Source: Candidatus Methanomethylicaceae archaeon (lineage in GTDB: Archaea; Thermoproteota; Methanomethylicia; Methanomethylicales; Methanomethylicaceae). From it: 43,135 nt of DNA. The notes under the pieces were generated by a model that searched no databases, was not told the origin of the DNA, and saw only the letters and a program-made list of their open reading frames with translations. The position numbers were made by a program, and so were the translations under genes. The DNA lies in NCBI GenBank assembly GCA_025057955.1, contig JANXER010000006.1, positions 1-43,135 of the forward strand, in the 5' to 3' direction. The first letter of the stretch is position 1; each line of letters opens with the position of its first letter. Shown here in pieces: positions 7,134 through 15,243 of the stretch.

Positions 7134-8623
7134 CTACAATACCATCAAATCTATGGTCAATTCCATTAATTGTTGCAATTCCATTACTTGCTGCCATAGT
7201 AGTCAATGCTCTTTATGATAAGAGAGCTATTAGATACATATCCATAATATCTGCTCTACTTACATTGGGAATATCCATAATCTCTCCATATGGATATCAT
7301 TGGTTTACTGGTCATCCTGCTTTCGATCCTACTACTTTTACCTTTACCTTTGATCCTGGCATACCTGGATTTAGGCTATCATTGGAATTCTTCTTTGGGC
7401 CAATGCAACAAATTATGATTGTAATATCTTCGCTTATACTTGTATTCTGTGTTATAATGGCAACCTCTGGTTTAACAAAGCATCAAGGGCCATATCTTGC
7501 CATGATATTTTTGCTATTTGCCTCAGCTGCTATTATAATAATGGTCAATGATCTATATCACTTATGGATTGCTGTGGAGATTGGAAGCCTTATTGTTGTT
7601 GGAGTTGTTGTAGGATCTGGAACAAGCATAAGCCATAAGGCTGCATTGAAATATGCCTATTTCTCGGCAATATGTGGATCTGGACTTGCCATAGCCTTAG
7701 CCTTACTACTAGGAATTACAGGATTCCCCAATGTGTCTGATGTTGTGAGGGTTATCAATATTTTTGGCGTAGGTGGAATGGAAACAATTCTATACATAAG
7801 CTTTGGATTTTTCATTCTTTCATGGATGTATGCAGGAGGACTTGCTCCACTTCATCCTTTGAAATCAGAGGTTTATGGTGCCTCCTATCCACATGCCACC
7901 GCCGTCCTTCAAGCTCAATCAAAACTAATGCTTGTTGCTATAGGTATAATAATGCTTAGAATTTTTGGCACCCTTCCCTTTGTCAAGGAAGTTATGATAT
8001 TTCTGAGCATAATTACTATGATGCTTGGGGTTGTTATAGCATTATTACAAATAGACTTCAGATGGATTATTGCATATCTAATAATAAGTCATAGTGGTCT
8101 TGTTACATTAGGTATTGCACTTGGCACTAAGGAGGGCATAATAGGAGGAATATTTCAAGCTGTTAATGACATAATCTATATGAGCGTATTGCTATTTTGC
8201 TGTGAAGCCCTTTACTATTTTGGTGGAGCAACTTCAACAAGAGGCTCATTTGGAATTGCAAAGAAATCTCCTTGGTTATGTGCTGCAGTTCTTCTAGGAG
8301 CTTTTGCAGCATCGGGAATACCTCCGTTTAATGGTTTTCAAAGTGAGATTATATTAATTCAAGCATCCATTAATGCTGGCTTTCCAGAAATAGCAGTTAT
8401 AATACTTATGGTATCGGTAACTACGCTCATTGCTCTACTCAGAGCAATATATAGAATATTTCTAAAGCCACCTGAGAATGAAGTAGCTGCTAATGCTCAA
8501 ATACCAAAGTCTATAACTATAGGAACTTGGTTATTTATAATTTTAACAATAATCATAGGTGTTTATCCTGATATTGCTTTAAGATTTATTGTACCTTTTG
8601 TTGAAGGTGGGTTCTTACCATGA
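7130..8623 (+). CDS. ehbF: Ehb/Mbh hydrogenase subunit, MrpD/NuoN-like antiporter module (EhbF)
   Basis: Large ion-translocating subunit (497 residues, about 14 helices) homologous to MrpD and to complex I NuoL/M/N. The helix-5 glutamate is E150 in YHLWIAVEIGSL. Lysine and histidine residues of the central hydrophilic axis occur in LAPLHPLKSEVYG and YPHATAVLQAQSKLM. The downstream FAASGIPPFNGFQSE motif is the conserved region of the second half-channel. Length and order fit the pumping module coupled to ferredoxin-linked hydrogenases. Starts at ATG 7130 within the previous gene's end. Confidence 0.92.
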   Translation: MTTIPSNLWSIPLIVAIPLLAAIVVNALYDKRAIRYISIISALLTLGISIISPYGYHWFTGHPAFDPTTFTFTFDPGIPGFRLSLEFFFGPMQQIMIVISSLILVFCVIMATSGLTKHQGPYLAMIFLLFASAAIIIMVNDLYHLWIAVEIGSLIVVGVVVGSGTSISHKAALKYAYFSAICGSGLAIALALLLGITGFPNVSDVVRVINIFGVGGMETILYISFGFFILSWMYAGGLAPLHPLKSEVYGASYPHATAVLQAQSKLMLVAIGIIMLRIFGTLPFVKEVMIFLSIITMMLGVVIALLQIDFRWIIAYLIISHSGLVTLGIALGTKEGIIGGIFQAVNDIIYMSVLLFCCEALYYFGGATSTRGSFGIAKKSPWLCAAVLLGAFAASGIPPFNGFQSEIILIQASINAGFPEIAVIILMVSVTTLIALLRAIYRIFLKPPENEVAANAQIPKSITIGTWLFIILTIIIGVYPDIALRFIVPFVEGGFLP

Positions 8624-8946
8624 CATCCATATCCACTTCATATGAAAAATTGAAGAAATTTCTTGATGAATTCATAAGTGGAAATGGATATACAAATATA
8701 ATGACTGGCTATATTACAGGAGAACTTCAGTTTCTAATTTTCATAATAGTTCTAGCAGCACTTTTTAGAATGTTTTCCTTTCCATTGGCTATTATAATGT
8801 TAATCCTAGTGACAGCGCTTGCCCTTTACTTCACTCCCACAATAATTGGAGTGGAGAAGGAAAATTCCAATGACTTAAATAGAGTACTTTACTGGTTTCT
8901 TATATATTTTGCAATAATAATTGCAATTACATTGTGGGGTGGATAA
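8620..8946 (+). CDS. Small membrane subunit of the hydrogenase (MbhI/EhbG position)
   Basis: Protein of 108 residues with a hydrophilic, partly amphipathic N-terminus (about 1-35) and three hydrophobic segments (about 36-52, 54-72 and 88-106). No strong family motif is visible. It directly follows the antiporter-like subunit, the place held by MbhI in Pyrococcus and EhbG in methanogens. In Mbh the subunit at this site supplies a lateral helix bracing the membrane arm. The assignment is positional. Confidence 0.6.
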   Translation: MTSISTSYEKLKKFLDEFISGNGYTNIMTGYITGELQFLIFIIVLAALFRMFSFPLAIIMLILVTALALYFTPTIIGVEKENSNDLNRVLYWFLIYFAIIIAITLWGG

Positions 8947-8947
8947 A

Positions 8948-9766
8948 ATGAATGAACTAAGAGGAAAAAGGGGAATATTGGCTGTAATCGCTCTATTAAT
9001 AATAGGGATTGGCTTTCTTTCATCTTTATTTGAACTTGCTGGAAATGTAAGACCTGGAGTTAGTCAAATCTACAACTCTTTAGCACATTTAGTTGCACCT
9101 AATAATATAGCTACATGGGTCTATGATTGGCGTGGTTATGACACCTTGCTAGAAACTGCAGTGATTTATGTAGGAGCAGTAGTTTCTGCTATGGTAATTG
9201 GAAGAGGGGTTGTACAAATGAAGTCCTGTCCACAGGAACCTCCAGCTCAATCCAAACCATTGGAGTTCCATATAGAGACGCTTACAGTCATATTAAAGTA
9301 TCTTGGTCTTCCTGCTGCAATTTTACTATTTTCATATGGCATAATGGTGGTGACAGCTTCATCAACTTCAGGAGGTGGAGGGTTCCAATGTGGTGTAATA
9401 ATGACTGCTGCTTACTTACTGGCAGCCATATTCTATGGAAAGAACAATCCTATAAGATTTGGAAAACGCTTCATAATTGGTATAGGGGCTGCTGGTCTTG
9501 GTGGATATACATTACTTGGTCTTCCTGGCTTCTTGACTACAGGATTTTGGCAATATAATATTGGTGCTGATGTTTGGGGCATAGCTCCATCTATAATGCG
9601 TTTCATCTTTGGAGAACCTTTTAGATTAAGCCTAGTTCTCAAGGAAGGGGTGTTCTTCTCTTCGCCTGGAATCATTCCATTAATTAATGTTGCAGAGGCA
9701 TTTAATGTAATAGGTGCTATAGGACTGATTTATTTTGCATTCATCTATGGCTGGCAGGAGGAATAA
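8948..9766 (+). CDS. ehbH: Ehb/Mbh hydrogenase subunit, fused MbhE-MbhF (MrpB-like, EhbH)
   Basis: Membrane protein of 272 residues. The N-terminal part (about 1-95) carries the MbhE-like segment YDTLLETAVIYVGAVVSAM. The C-terminal part (about 105-272) is MrpB-like, with SGGGGFQCGVIMTAAYLLA corresponding to the PGGGFQ motif of MnhB. In Pyrococcus these are two genes (mbhE and mbhF); here they form one chain. ATG 8948 is chosen over a GTG-led extension inside the previous gene because GGGGTGGAT lies just before it. It follows the previous stop by one base. Confidence 0.82.
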   Translation: MNELRGKRGILAVIALLIIGIGFLSSLFELAGNVRPGVSQIYNSLAHLVAPNNIATWVYDWRGYDTLLETAVIYVGAVVSAMVIGRGVVQMKSCPQEPPAQSKPLEFHIETLTVILKYLGLPAAILLFSYGIMVVTASSTSGGGGFQCGVIMTAAYLLAAIFYGKNNPIRFGKRFIIGIGAAGLGGYTLLGLPGFLTTGFWQYNIGADVWGIAPSIMRFIFGEPFRLSLVLKEGVFFSSPGIIPLINVAEAFNVIGAIGLIYFAFIYGWQEE

Positions 9767-9768
9767 TT

Positions 9769-10026
9769 ATGATAGGGGAAATTTCTCCATCAATTATAGC
9801 CTTTATACTAGGAATATTATTTGGAACTCAATTAGCTCATAAGATAACTGGAAGAATGGCAGCATTGGTCATAATATTTAGTATAGTTGGTGCGCTTCTA
9901 TTTGGTGCTTTCACTTTCACATACTCTATATATGGTGGATATATAATGCCAGGACTTGGCCTCAGTATGCCATTAATAACTGCAACAATTGGAATAATAA
10001 TTGGAAAGCTTCTAAAGGGGGAATAA
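9769..10026 (+). CDS. Small membrane subunit of the hydrogenase (EhbI/J position)
   Basis: Protein of 85 residues with three short hydrophobic helices separated by a KITGRMAA loop and a YGGYIMPG loop. It is not recognisable by motif alone. Its place between the MrpB-like subunit and the polyferredoxins corresponds to the small membrane proteins EhbI/EhbJ of methanogen Ehb operons. No charged residue stands out as an ion-path candidate. The ATG lies two bases after the previous stop. Confidence 0.6.
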   Translation: MIGEISPSIIAFILGILFGTQLAHKITGRMAALVIIFSIVGALLFGAFTFTYSIYGGYIMPGLGLSMPLITATIGIIIGKLLKGE

Positions 10027-10029
10027 TTG

Positions 10030-10470
10030 ATGTATCTTACAACCACAGATTGTGATAAATGTGGAAAGTGTTGGGAAATTTGTCCTACAGATTGTATAAT
10101 ACATCCAGATGGAATACCATTTAGCTGCACCACTTGTGGAGAATGTGCAAAAGTTTGTCCAAAACATGCTATAAGAAAGAATAGATTTGATGGATATTAT
10201 GTGGATAGAAAGCGCTGTATACTCTGTGGTCTATGTGTTAAACACTGTCCCTTTGGATTTGCTAAGATTATAATGGATGAAAATCTTGGAAAGGAGAGGG
10301 TAAAGGGAATTTGTGTTAGATGTGGCCTTTGCGTTAAGGTCTGTCCTAAGAATGCAAGAATTGATGTGAAGAGGTATATACCTCAGCCCATTGATTATTC
10401 CATAGTTCTAGAGATAGCTACACCAGAGAAGCTTAAGGAACTTCTCATGAAGGAGGTTATTGTTAAATGA
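10030..10470 (+). CDS. Polyferredoxin, four [4Fe-4S] motifs (EhbK-like)
   Basis: Ferredoxin-like electron carrier of about 146 residues with four complete CxxCxxCxxxCP motifs: CDKCGKCWEICP, CTTCGECAKVCP, CILCGLCVKHCP and CVRCGLCVKVCP. That is two bacterial-type 2[4Fe-4S] modules in tandem. The last 30 residues form a helical tail. It probably carries electrons between soluble ferredoxin donors and the hydrogenase arm, as proposed for EhbK. ATG 10030 is preceded by AAAGGGGG; a TTG at 10027 is equally possible. Confidence 0.9.
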   Translation: MYLTTTDCDKCGKCWEICPTDCIIHPDGIPFSCTTCGECAKVCPKHAIRKNRFDGYYVDRKRCILCGLCVKHCPFGFAKIIMDENLGKERVKGICVRCGLCVKVCPKNARIDVKRYIPQPIDYSIVLEIATPEKLKELLMKEVIVK

Positions 10471-11105
10471 CGGTTCAAGCACAAAAGGCTTTGCAAGTTT
10501 CCAAAAGAAAGGTAATTCGCGATTTTTCCAAATGTATATTATGTGGTAGATGCAGAAATATATGCCCCACTAAAGCAATAAAATTTACAGTCAAGATAAT
10601 TGGTATTTGTACGCATTGTAATCTATGTGCTGAAATTTGTCCAGTTAAGGCAATAGATTCCTTCGAAGGAAAAATAAAACAAGAGGAATTTGGCAAGCTA
10701 TACTTCAATTCAAAGAGCTATGAAGAGAGAAAAATCAAAATAAATTGTGTAATGTGCATGAAATGTTATGAAGATTGTCCAGTGAAAGCTATAAAAATTG
10801 TTGATGGTAAACTTGAAATAAATAAGGGAAATGCTTATCCATCTATAATAAATTGTGCCCTCTGCTCATTATGTGCAAAAGTATGCCCTAATGGAGCTTT
10901 AAGATTCGAGATGAATAGAATTAAGCTCAATCCAGAATTATGTACATTATGTGGTGAATGCGTAAAAATTTGTCCAACTCAAACGATGCATCTCAAAGAT
11001 CGCTATCCTGGGGGATATTGTGTTATGTGTGGTCGATGCATAAAAGCATGTCCTGTGGGTGCTCTATCAATAAAGGCTATAGCCTGGGGGGGAGAAATAT
11101 TATGA
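10467..11105 (+). CDS. Polyferredoxin, six [4Fe-4S] motifs (EhbK-like)
   Basis: Protein of 212 residues with six CxxCxxCxxxCP motifs (CILCGRCRNICP, CTHCNLCAEICP, CVMCMKCYEDCP, CALCSLCAKVCP, CTLCGECVKICP, CVMCGRCIKACP). They are arranged as three pairs separated by linkers, the longest near residues 68-88. No other domain is seen. It overlaps the neighbouring polyferredoxin genes by 4 nt at each end. It can hold six clusters and act as an electron wire or store for the hydrogenase. Confidence 0.9.
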   Translation: MTVQAQKALQVSKRKVIRDFSKCILCGRCRNICPTKAIKFTVKIIGICTHCNLCAEICPVKAIDSFEGKIKQEEFGKLYFNSKSYEERKIKINCVMCMKCYEDCPVKAIKIVDGKLEINKGNAYPSIINCALCSLCAKVCPNGALRFEMNRIKLNPELCTLCGECVKICPTQTMHLKDRYPGGYCVMCGRCIKACPVGALSIKAIAWGGEIL

Positions 11106-11530
11106 AGTGTATCAGATGTGGAACATGTGTAAAAATTTGTCCAGTTAATGCAATTAATTTTAATCCTATTATAAATGAAAGGCCCATAGTTGATATTAAA
11201 AAGTGTATATTATGCGAGCTTTGTGCCTCTCATTGTCCTGTTGATGCTATACCAATATTATGTACATTGCCAAAAAGAGAGCTTAAGTATAAATCTATAT
11301 CAGTTAATAGGGATTTATGTATTGGATGTGGACTTTGTGTTGATGCTTGTAAGATTGCATTAAAAGGGAAAAATGCCATCTATTTAGAAAAAGGCTTAGC
11401 ATATGTGAATGAAGAGATGTGTATTGGTTGTGGTGCTTGTGCTACTACTTGCCCAACAGACTGTATAAGAGTGGTTAAGTATTATAGTAGCGAGAGGATT
11501 AAAGCAGAGGAGGTGGTGATTATACCATGA
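11102..11530 (+). CDS. Polyferredoxin, four [4Fe-4S] motifs (EhbK-like)
   Basis: Third consecutive polyferredoxin, 142 residues. Motifs are CIRCGTCVKICP, CILCELCASHCP, CIGCGLCVDACK and CIGCGACATTCP. The third keeps all four cysteines but has Lys in place of the usual Pro. ATG 11102 overlaps the previous TGA (ATGA); an open frame extends further upstream, but that would overlap the preceding gene by about 150 nt and adds no ferredoxin motif. The three genes could be pieces of one ancestral polyferredoxin. Confidence 0.9.
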   Translation: MKCIRCGTCVKICPVNAINFNPIINERPIVDIKKCILCELCASHCPVDAIPILCTLPKRELKYKSISVNRDLCIGCGLCVDACKIALKGKNAIYLEKGLAYVNEEMCIGCGACATTCPTDCIRVVKYYSSERIKAEEVVIIP

Positions 11531-12009
11531 TACCTTTACTAAGAGTAATGCTCCAAGGAATTTATAGAAATTTCATTCGTATTATAGCAAAGGTTGATAG
11601 AGCAACTAGTATTGAAATTAGAGATAAGGTTTTGACACTATCTGTTCCAGCTTGGGAGACTGTGCTTGATGAAATGTGTATTGGTTGCGGCGGTTGTGAA
11701 AAAGTATGTCCAACTAAGGCAATAACTATGGTTCCTTTAGAAAAACCCGTGGAAATAATCGAAGGTTATAGAAGGGAGAAAGTTCCTAGAATAGACTTAA
11801 TGAAGTGCGTTTTCTGTCTAAATTGTCATGACTTCTGTCCAATATTTGCACTATTTGGCGAGGCTGCACCAATTCATGCAAGAGATGTTGGAAGTCCAAA
11901 AATGACCTTGAGTGAAATCTTGAAAAAGCCTATAAAAGCACCACCTGAGAAAATTGAAGAGCTTAGAAAATTGATTCCATCGGAATTCTTTAAGGCTATA
12001 AGGAGGTAG
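11527..12009 (+). CDS. ehbL: Hydrogenase 2[4Fe-4S] ferredoxin subunit, NuoI-like (EhbL)
   Basis: NuoI/MbhN-like subunit of 160 residues linking the electron input to the catalytic heterodimer. The N-terminal helix (about 1-22) is amphipathic and could rest on the membrane subunit. Two ferredoxin motifs follow: [12 protein letters not shown] and [12 protein letters not shown], the second ending in PIFALFG instead of the usual CPxxAI. The C-terminal 50 residues are charged. Starts at ATG 11527, overlapping the previous stop. Confidence 0.85.
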   Translation: MIPLLRVMLQGIYRNFIRIIAKVDRATSIEIRDKVLTLSVPAWETVLDEMCIGCGGCEKVCPTKAITMVPLEKPVEIIEGYRREKVPRIDLMKCVFCLNCHDFCPIFALFGEAAPIHARDVGSPKMTLSEILKKPIKAPPEKIEELRKLIPSEFFKAIRR

Positions 12010-12014
12010 AAATA

Positions 12015-12464
12015 ATGGGTCTAAAGGCTATAGCTAGAAAAAATGCAATTCATGCTATGTTAGTTTATACCGGTGGATGTAATGGCTGTGATATTGAAGT
12101 TGTTAATGCCATATTTTCTCCTAGATATGATATAGAGCAATATCGCGTACTTATAACATGGAATCCAAGAGAAGCGGATGTACTTATTGTTACAGGATGT
12201 GTAACTTGGCAAATGGTTGAGCCTTTGAAAAAACTTTACTCTCTAATTCCTGATCCTAAAGGTGTTGTAGCTGTTGGAGCATGTGCTATTAATGGCAATG
12301 TTTATAAGAACATGGTTGGTGATATAGGAGTGAATGAGGAAGTATTTGCTCCAGTGGATAATATAATTCCAGTTGATGTGAAAGTACCTGGCTGTGCCCC
12401 TAGGCCAGAGGATATAATAATGGGTGCAGTTAAAGCTGTACCAAAATTAATGGAGGCACCATAA
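12015..12464 (+). CDS. ehbM: [NiFe] hydrogenase small subunit, NuoB-like (EhbM)
   Basis: Small electron-transfer subunit of 149 residues holding the [4Fe-4S] cluster next to the active site. Conserved cysteines are seen in GGCNGCDIE (about residues 20-27), VTGCVTW, GACAING and [10 protein letters not shown], the NuoB/EchC pattern. There is no twin-arginine signal and no extra cluster domain, so it is the compact group 4 type facing the cytoplasm. AGGAGG five to ten bases ahead supports ATG 12015. The next gene follows after one base. Confidence 0.93.
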   Translation: MGLKAIARKNAIHAMLVYTGGCNGCDIEVVNAIFSPRYDIEQYRVLITWNPREADVLIVTGCVTWQMVEPLKKLYSLIPDPKGVVAVGACAINGNVYKNMVGDIGVNEEVFAPVDNIIPVDVKVPGCAPRPEDIIMGAVKAVPKLMEAP

Positions 12465-12465
12465 T

Positions 12466-13635
12466 ATGATGGAAAGGAAAGTTGTGGAAAAGGAAATATC
12501 CATAGGTCCTGTTCATCCTGCATTGATAGAACCCTATAGAATTAGACTCTTTGTAAATGATGAAATTGTTGAGGATTGTGAAATCAATATCAATATGGCC
12601 TATAGAGGCATAGAGCGCCTCTTAGAAGGACTTCCTGTTGAGAAAGCACTTTTAATTACTGAGAGGGTTTGTGGCATATGTTCCAATGTTCATACTTGGA
12701 ACTCAGTAAGAGTTGTGGAAGCTGGACTAAGAATAGAAGTTCCAGATAGAGCTAATTATATAAGAGTACTAATTAATGAAATTCAACGTATAGCAAGTCA
12801 CTTAATATTCTTCGGTCATGCGTTTGAAGTTCTAGGTCATGAGACCTTCGCCATGCGTTCATTTCTACTTAGAGAGGTCTTCATGGATCTCATGGCTTAT
12901 ATAGGTGGAAATAGAGTAATGCCTGCTGTTCCTGTAATTGGTGGAATAAGGCCTAGAGCTGATTTAACAGATAGCCTTAAGAGAGTTATATCTGAGAGAA
13001 TAAATGATTTCGAGAAGAAATATCGAGAATATGTGGAGAGAATTTTAGCAGACTCTATGATAATGTCCAGGCTTACTGGTGTTGGTCTTCTATCGAAGGA
13101 AGATGCTATTAAATATCATGCAACAGGTCCAAATGGTAGAGCCTCTGGATGGAATTATGATATAAGAACTTTAATGCATGAATATGAGCCATTTGACTTC
13201 GAAGTTATAGTACTAAATGAGGGTGATAATAAAGCTAGAGTGGTTCAAAGAGCTCTTGAAGTTTTTGAATGTTTGAAAATTATACGACAAATATTGAAAA
13301 ATCTTCCAGAAGGTCCAATAGTAAATAGAGATTGGATTCCAGGAAAAATGAATTATACAATATCCTATTTTGAAGCTTTCAGAGGAGAACTAATGCACTC
13401 TTGTGCATTGGACTCTCAAGGTTTAATACGTGGATATAAGATTAGAACTCCAACACCTACCAATTTAGCTGCCATGGAGAGAGCATGCGTTGGAGATCAT
13501 ATAACTGATGCTATTTTAACAATTGCAAGTTGCGATCCATGCTTAACATGTTGCACACGTGTGGAAGTTATCAACTTTGATGAGAGTAAAACTATGACTG
13601 TTATGGATATTATGAAAAAATATGGAAGAAGGTGA
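12466..13635 (+). CDS. ehbN: [NiFe] hydrogenase large subunit, NuoD-like (EhbN)
   Basis: Catalytic subunit of a group 4 (energy-converting) [NiFe] hydrogenase, 389 residues. Both nickel-binding pairs are intact: C69 and C72 in RVCGICSNVH, and C359 and C362 in DPCLTC. This marks a real hydrogenase rather than a cysteine-free complex I subunit. The N-terminal IGPVHPA and the AYRGIERL motifs are those of the family. The chain continues about 27 residues past the last ligand cysteine, so the question of maturation cleavage is open. Two ATGs (12466 and 12469) are adjacent. Confidence 0.95.
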   Translation: MMERKVVEKEISIGPVHPALIEPYRIRLFVNDEIVEDCEININMAYRGIERLLEGLPVEKALLITERVCGICSNVHTWNSVRVVEAGLRIEVPDRANYIRVLINEIQRIASHLIFFGHAFEVLGHETFAMRSFLLREVFMDLMAYIGGNRVMPAVPVIGGIRPRADLTDSLKRVISERINDFEKKYREYVERILADSMIMSRLTGVGLLSKEDAIKYHATGPNGRASGWNYDIRTLMHEYEPFDFEVIVLNEGDNKARVVQRALEVFECLKIIRQILKNLPEGPIVNRDWIPGKMNYTISYFEAFRGELMHSCALDSQGLIRGYKIRTPTPTNLAAMERACVGDHITDAILTIASCDPCLTCCTRVEVINFDESKTMTVMDIMKKYGRR

Positions 13636-14657
13636 TAAATTTGGAATTATTAATTACCTCTCTTATTGCAGCTATAATTTCAATACCATATTCTCTTATA
13701 ATTCCTGGAATTGAAAGGAAAATACAAGCAAGAATACAACAGAGAATAGGGCCGCCTATTTTAACGCCAGGTTTCTGGGCAGTACTTAAGTTTTATTATA
13801 AAAAAGATGTAGAACCAATTGCATTTCTTTCTAGATTTTATAAATCATTAATATGGCTGGGAATATTCATAGTGCTATTCTTACTTTTCTTCTCCATGCC
13901 AAGTTGGTGGAATATATTAGGTTGGGCAAGTATTTTAGGCTTGGTAGGTCTACTTAAACTAGAGGAATCCCTCTATGTTTTCATGGGAGCCCAATCTCAA
14001 TCCTTCTTATCTACAACAATGCCCGTTCCAGATTTAGCAAAGGGAGCAAAGGGAATTGGCATTCATAGAGAATTTTTAGAACAACATTCTGCTGAAAGAG
14101 CAATTAAGATGATGGCCGTAGGATCGCTTCCATTATATATTGCTCTTCTAGTTCCCTTTGCCATTGCAAAAAGCGCAATGATATCTGAGGTTGTGAGAGT
14201 TCAAAATCCTGGATTCTTTTCATTAGCATTTTCGCTTCCATCCAACCCCATATTATTCACTGTGCCGGGCTTTCTTGCTACAATAGTTTACTTCATTGGA
14301 TATGTAATTTTACTTAATGAAAAGCCCTTTAGCATATTAAAGGCAAAAATAGATGTAATAGAAGGTGGAGTTCTAGAGTATGCTGCAAAGTTAAGAGCAG
14401 GTTACTATATAATGAGAAATCTATTGCTCTTTGTGCTTTCAAGCATATTTGTTACACTCTTCCTTGGCATTCCTTTTGATCCACTAAAACCATTTTATTT
14501 AATATTTAATATAATCCTCAGCTTAATAATGCCAATAGCTCTATCTATACTTGTGGCATTTTCTCCAATTCTAACCTTCCGTCAGATATACCCTTCAGCC
14601 GTAGGGCTCTCTGTTTTAGGCGCATTAGCTCTAATAATTTCTATTTTGGGGGTTTAG
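13632..14657 (+). CDS. ehbO: Hydrogenase membrane anchor, NuoH-like (EhbO)
   Basis: NuoH/MbhM/EchB-family membrane subunit of 341 residues with about eight helices. It joins the catalytic module to the antiporter-like arm and forms the coupling site. The hallmark ERKIQARIQQRIGPP near residues 28-42 is clear. Further conserved loops are GAQSQSFLSTTMPVPD and EFLEQHSAERA. The late glutamate-rich VIEGGVLEYAAKLRAGYY corresponds to the E-rich loop of NuoH. GTG 13632 overlaps the previous stop; TTG 13641 is possible. Confidence 0.93.
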   Translation: MINLELLITSLIAAIISIPYSLIIPGIERKIQARIQQRIGPPILTPGFWAVLKFYYKKDVEPIAFLSRFYKSLIWLGIFIVLFLLFFSMPSWWNILGWASILGLVGLLKLEESLYVFMGAQSQSFLSTTMPVPDLAKGAKGIGIHREFLEQHSAERAIKMMAVGSLPLYIALLVPFAIAKSAMISEVVRVQNPGFFSLAFSLPSNPILFTVPGFLATIVYFIGYVILLNEKPFSILKAKIDVIEGGVLEYAAKLRAGYYIMRNLLLFVLSSIFVTLFLGIPFDPLKPFYLIFNIILSLIMPIALSILVAFSPILTFRQIYPSAVGLSVLGALALIISILGV

Positions 14658-14660
14658 AAG

Positions 14661-14915
14661 ATGCCCAAGATAGTAATAAGGGAAAAACATGTGATAAATC
14701 TTGGAGGATGGGTAGTGGAAAATAGAGCCAATCTTCCTTACAAAGACTATGTGATTGGCAATCCATTTAATGAACCAGTGAAGATTGAAGCGCCAATTTA
14801 TTCAATGGAGGATATTGAAGCAATAAAGAAGCTGGGATTAATAGTAGAACCCGTCCTACCATATGAAAATCTAGTAGAAAAAATTAATAAAGTGAAAAGA
14901 CTTATAGGTCTCTAA
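14661..14915 (+). CDS. ehbP: EhbP-like small hydrogenase-operon protein
   Basis: Soluble protein of 84 residues at the end of the hydrogenase operon. Start IVIREKHVINLGGWVVENR and the NPFNEPVKIEAPIY segment resemble, from memory, EhbP of Methanothermobacter, a short Ehb-specific protein of unknown function. Length, position after the NuoH-like gene and lack of membrane segments agree. Not found in Mbh operons as far as I know, so it is one reason for calling this cluster Ehb-like. Confidence 0.65.
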   Translation: MPKIVIREKHVINLGGWVVENRANLPYKDYVIGNPFNEPVKIEAPIYSMEDIEAIKKLGLIVEPVLPYENLVEKINKVKRLIGL

Positions 14916-14943
14916 ACTCAGTAATATAACAAAGTGATAGGAA

Positions 14944-15243
14944 ATGAAAATTTACTTCATTGGCAATCCTAGACTATCATGTGGATATCGACTTTTGGGT
15001 ATTCAATGCTTTTCCGTTTCTACTAAAGAAGAATTTTTGAAAACATTAGAAGAGTTGCTCAAATTTGATGATGTGGGCCTAATATTATTAGATAGCGATT
15101 TTTCATCAATGGTTAGCGATTACATATATAAACTGAAGGTTAAAAGGGCGTTGCCATTCATGATTGAAGTCCCTGGTCTAAGAACTTCTCCAAAGATGGA
15201 AATAAAATCCATGTTTAGTAAATCAATGGGGGTAGGATTTTGA
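14944..15243 (+). CDS. atpF: A-type ATP synthase subunit F
   Basis: Central-stalk subunit of 99 residues with a CheY-like fold. Visible are the N-terminal strand MKIYFIGNP, the DDVGLILLDSDF strand-loop and the late PFMIEVPG motif typical of archaeal/V-type subunit F. It begins 28 nt after ehbP with GATAGGAA ahead of the ATG. The gap is too short to hold a TATA box plus start site, so it is probably read from the hydrogenase transcript or from a promoter inside ehbP. Its stop overlaps the start of subunit E. Confidence 0.85.
   Translation: MKIYFIGNPRLSCGYRLLGIQCFSVSTKEEFLKTLEELLKFDDVGLILLDSDFSSMVSDYIYKLKVKRALPFMIEVPGLRTSPKMEIKSMFSKSMGVGF

Noticed and set aside
10958-11101. N-terminal extension of the third polyferredoxin
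   Set aside because: Would overlap the second polyferredoxin by about 150 nt; ATG 11102 forms the usual ATGA overlap and begins at the first ferredoxin motif.
5138-14915. Hydrogenase cluster as proof of methanogenesis
   Set aside because: No mcr, mtr or hdr gene is in the window; Ehb-like complexes can serve other ferredoxin-linked pathways.
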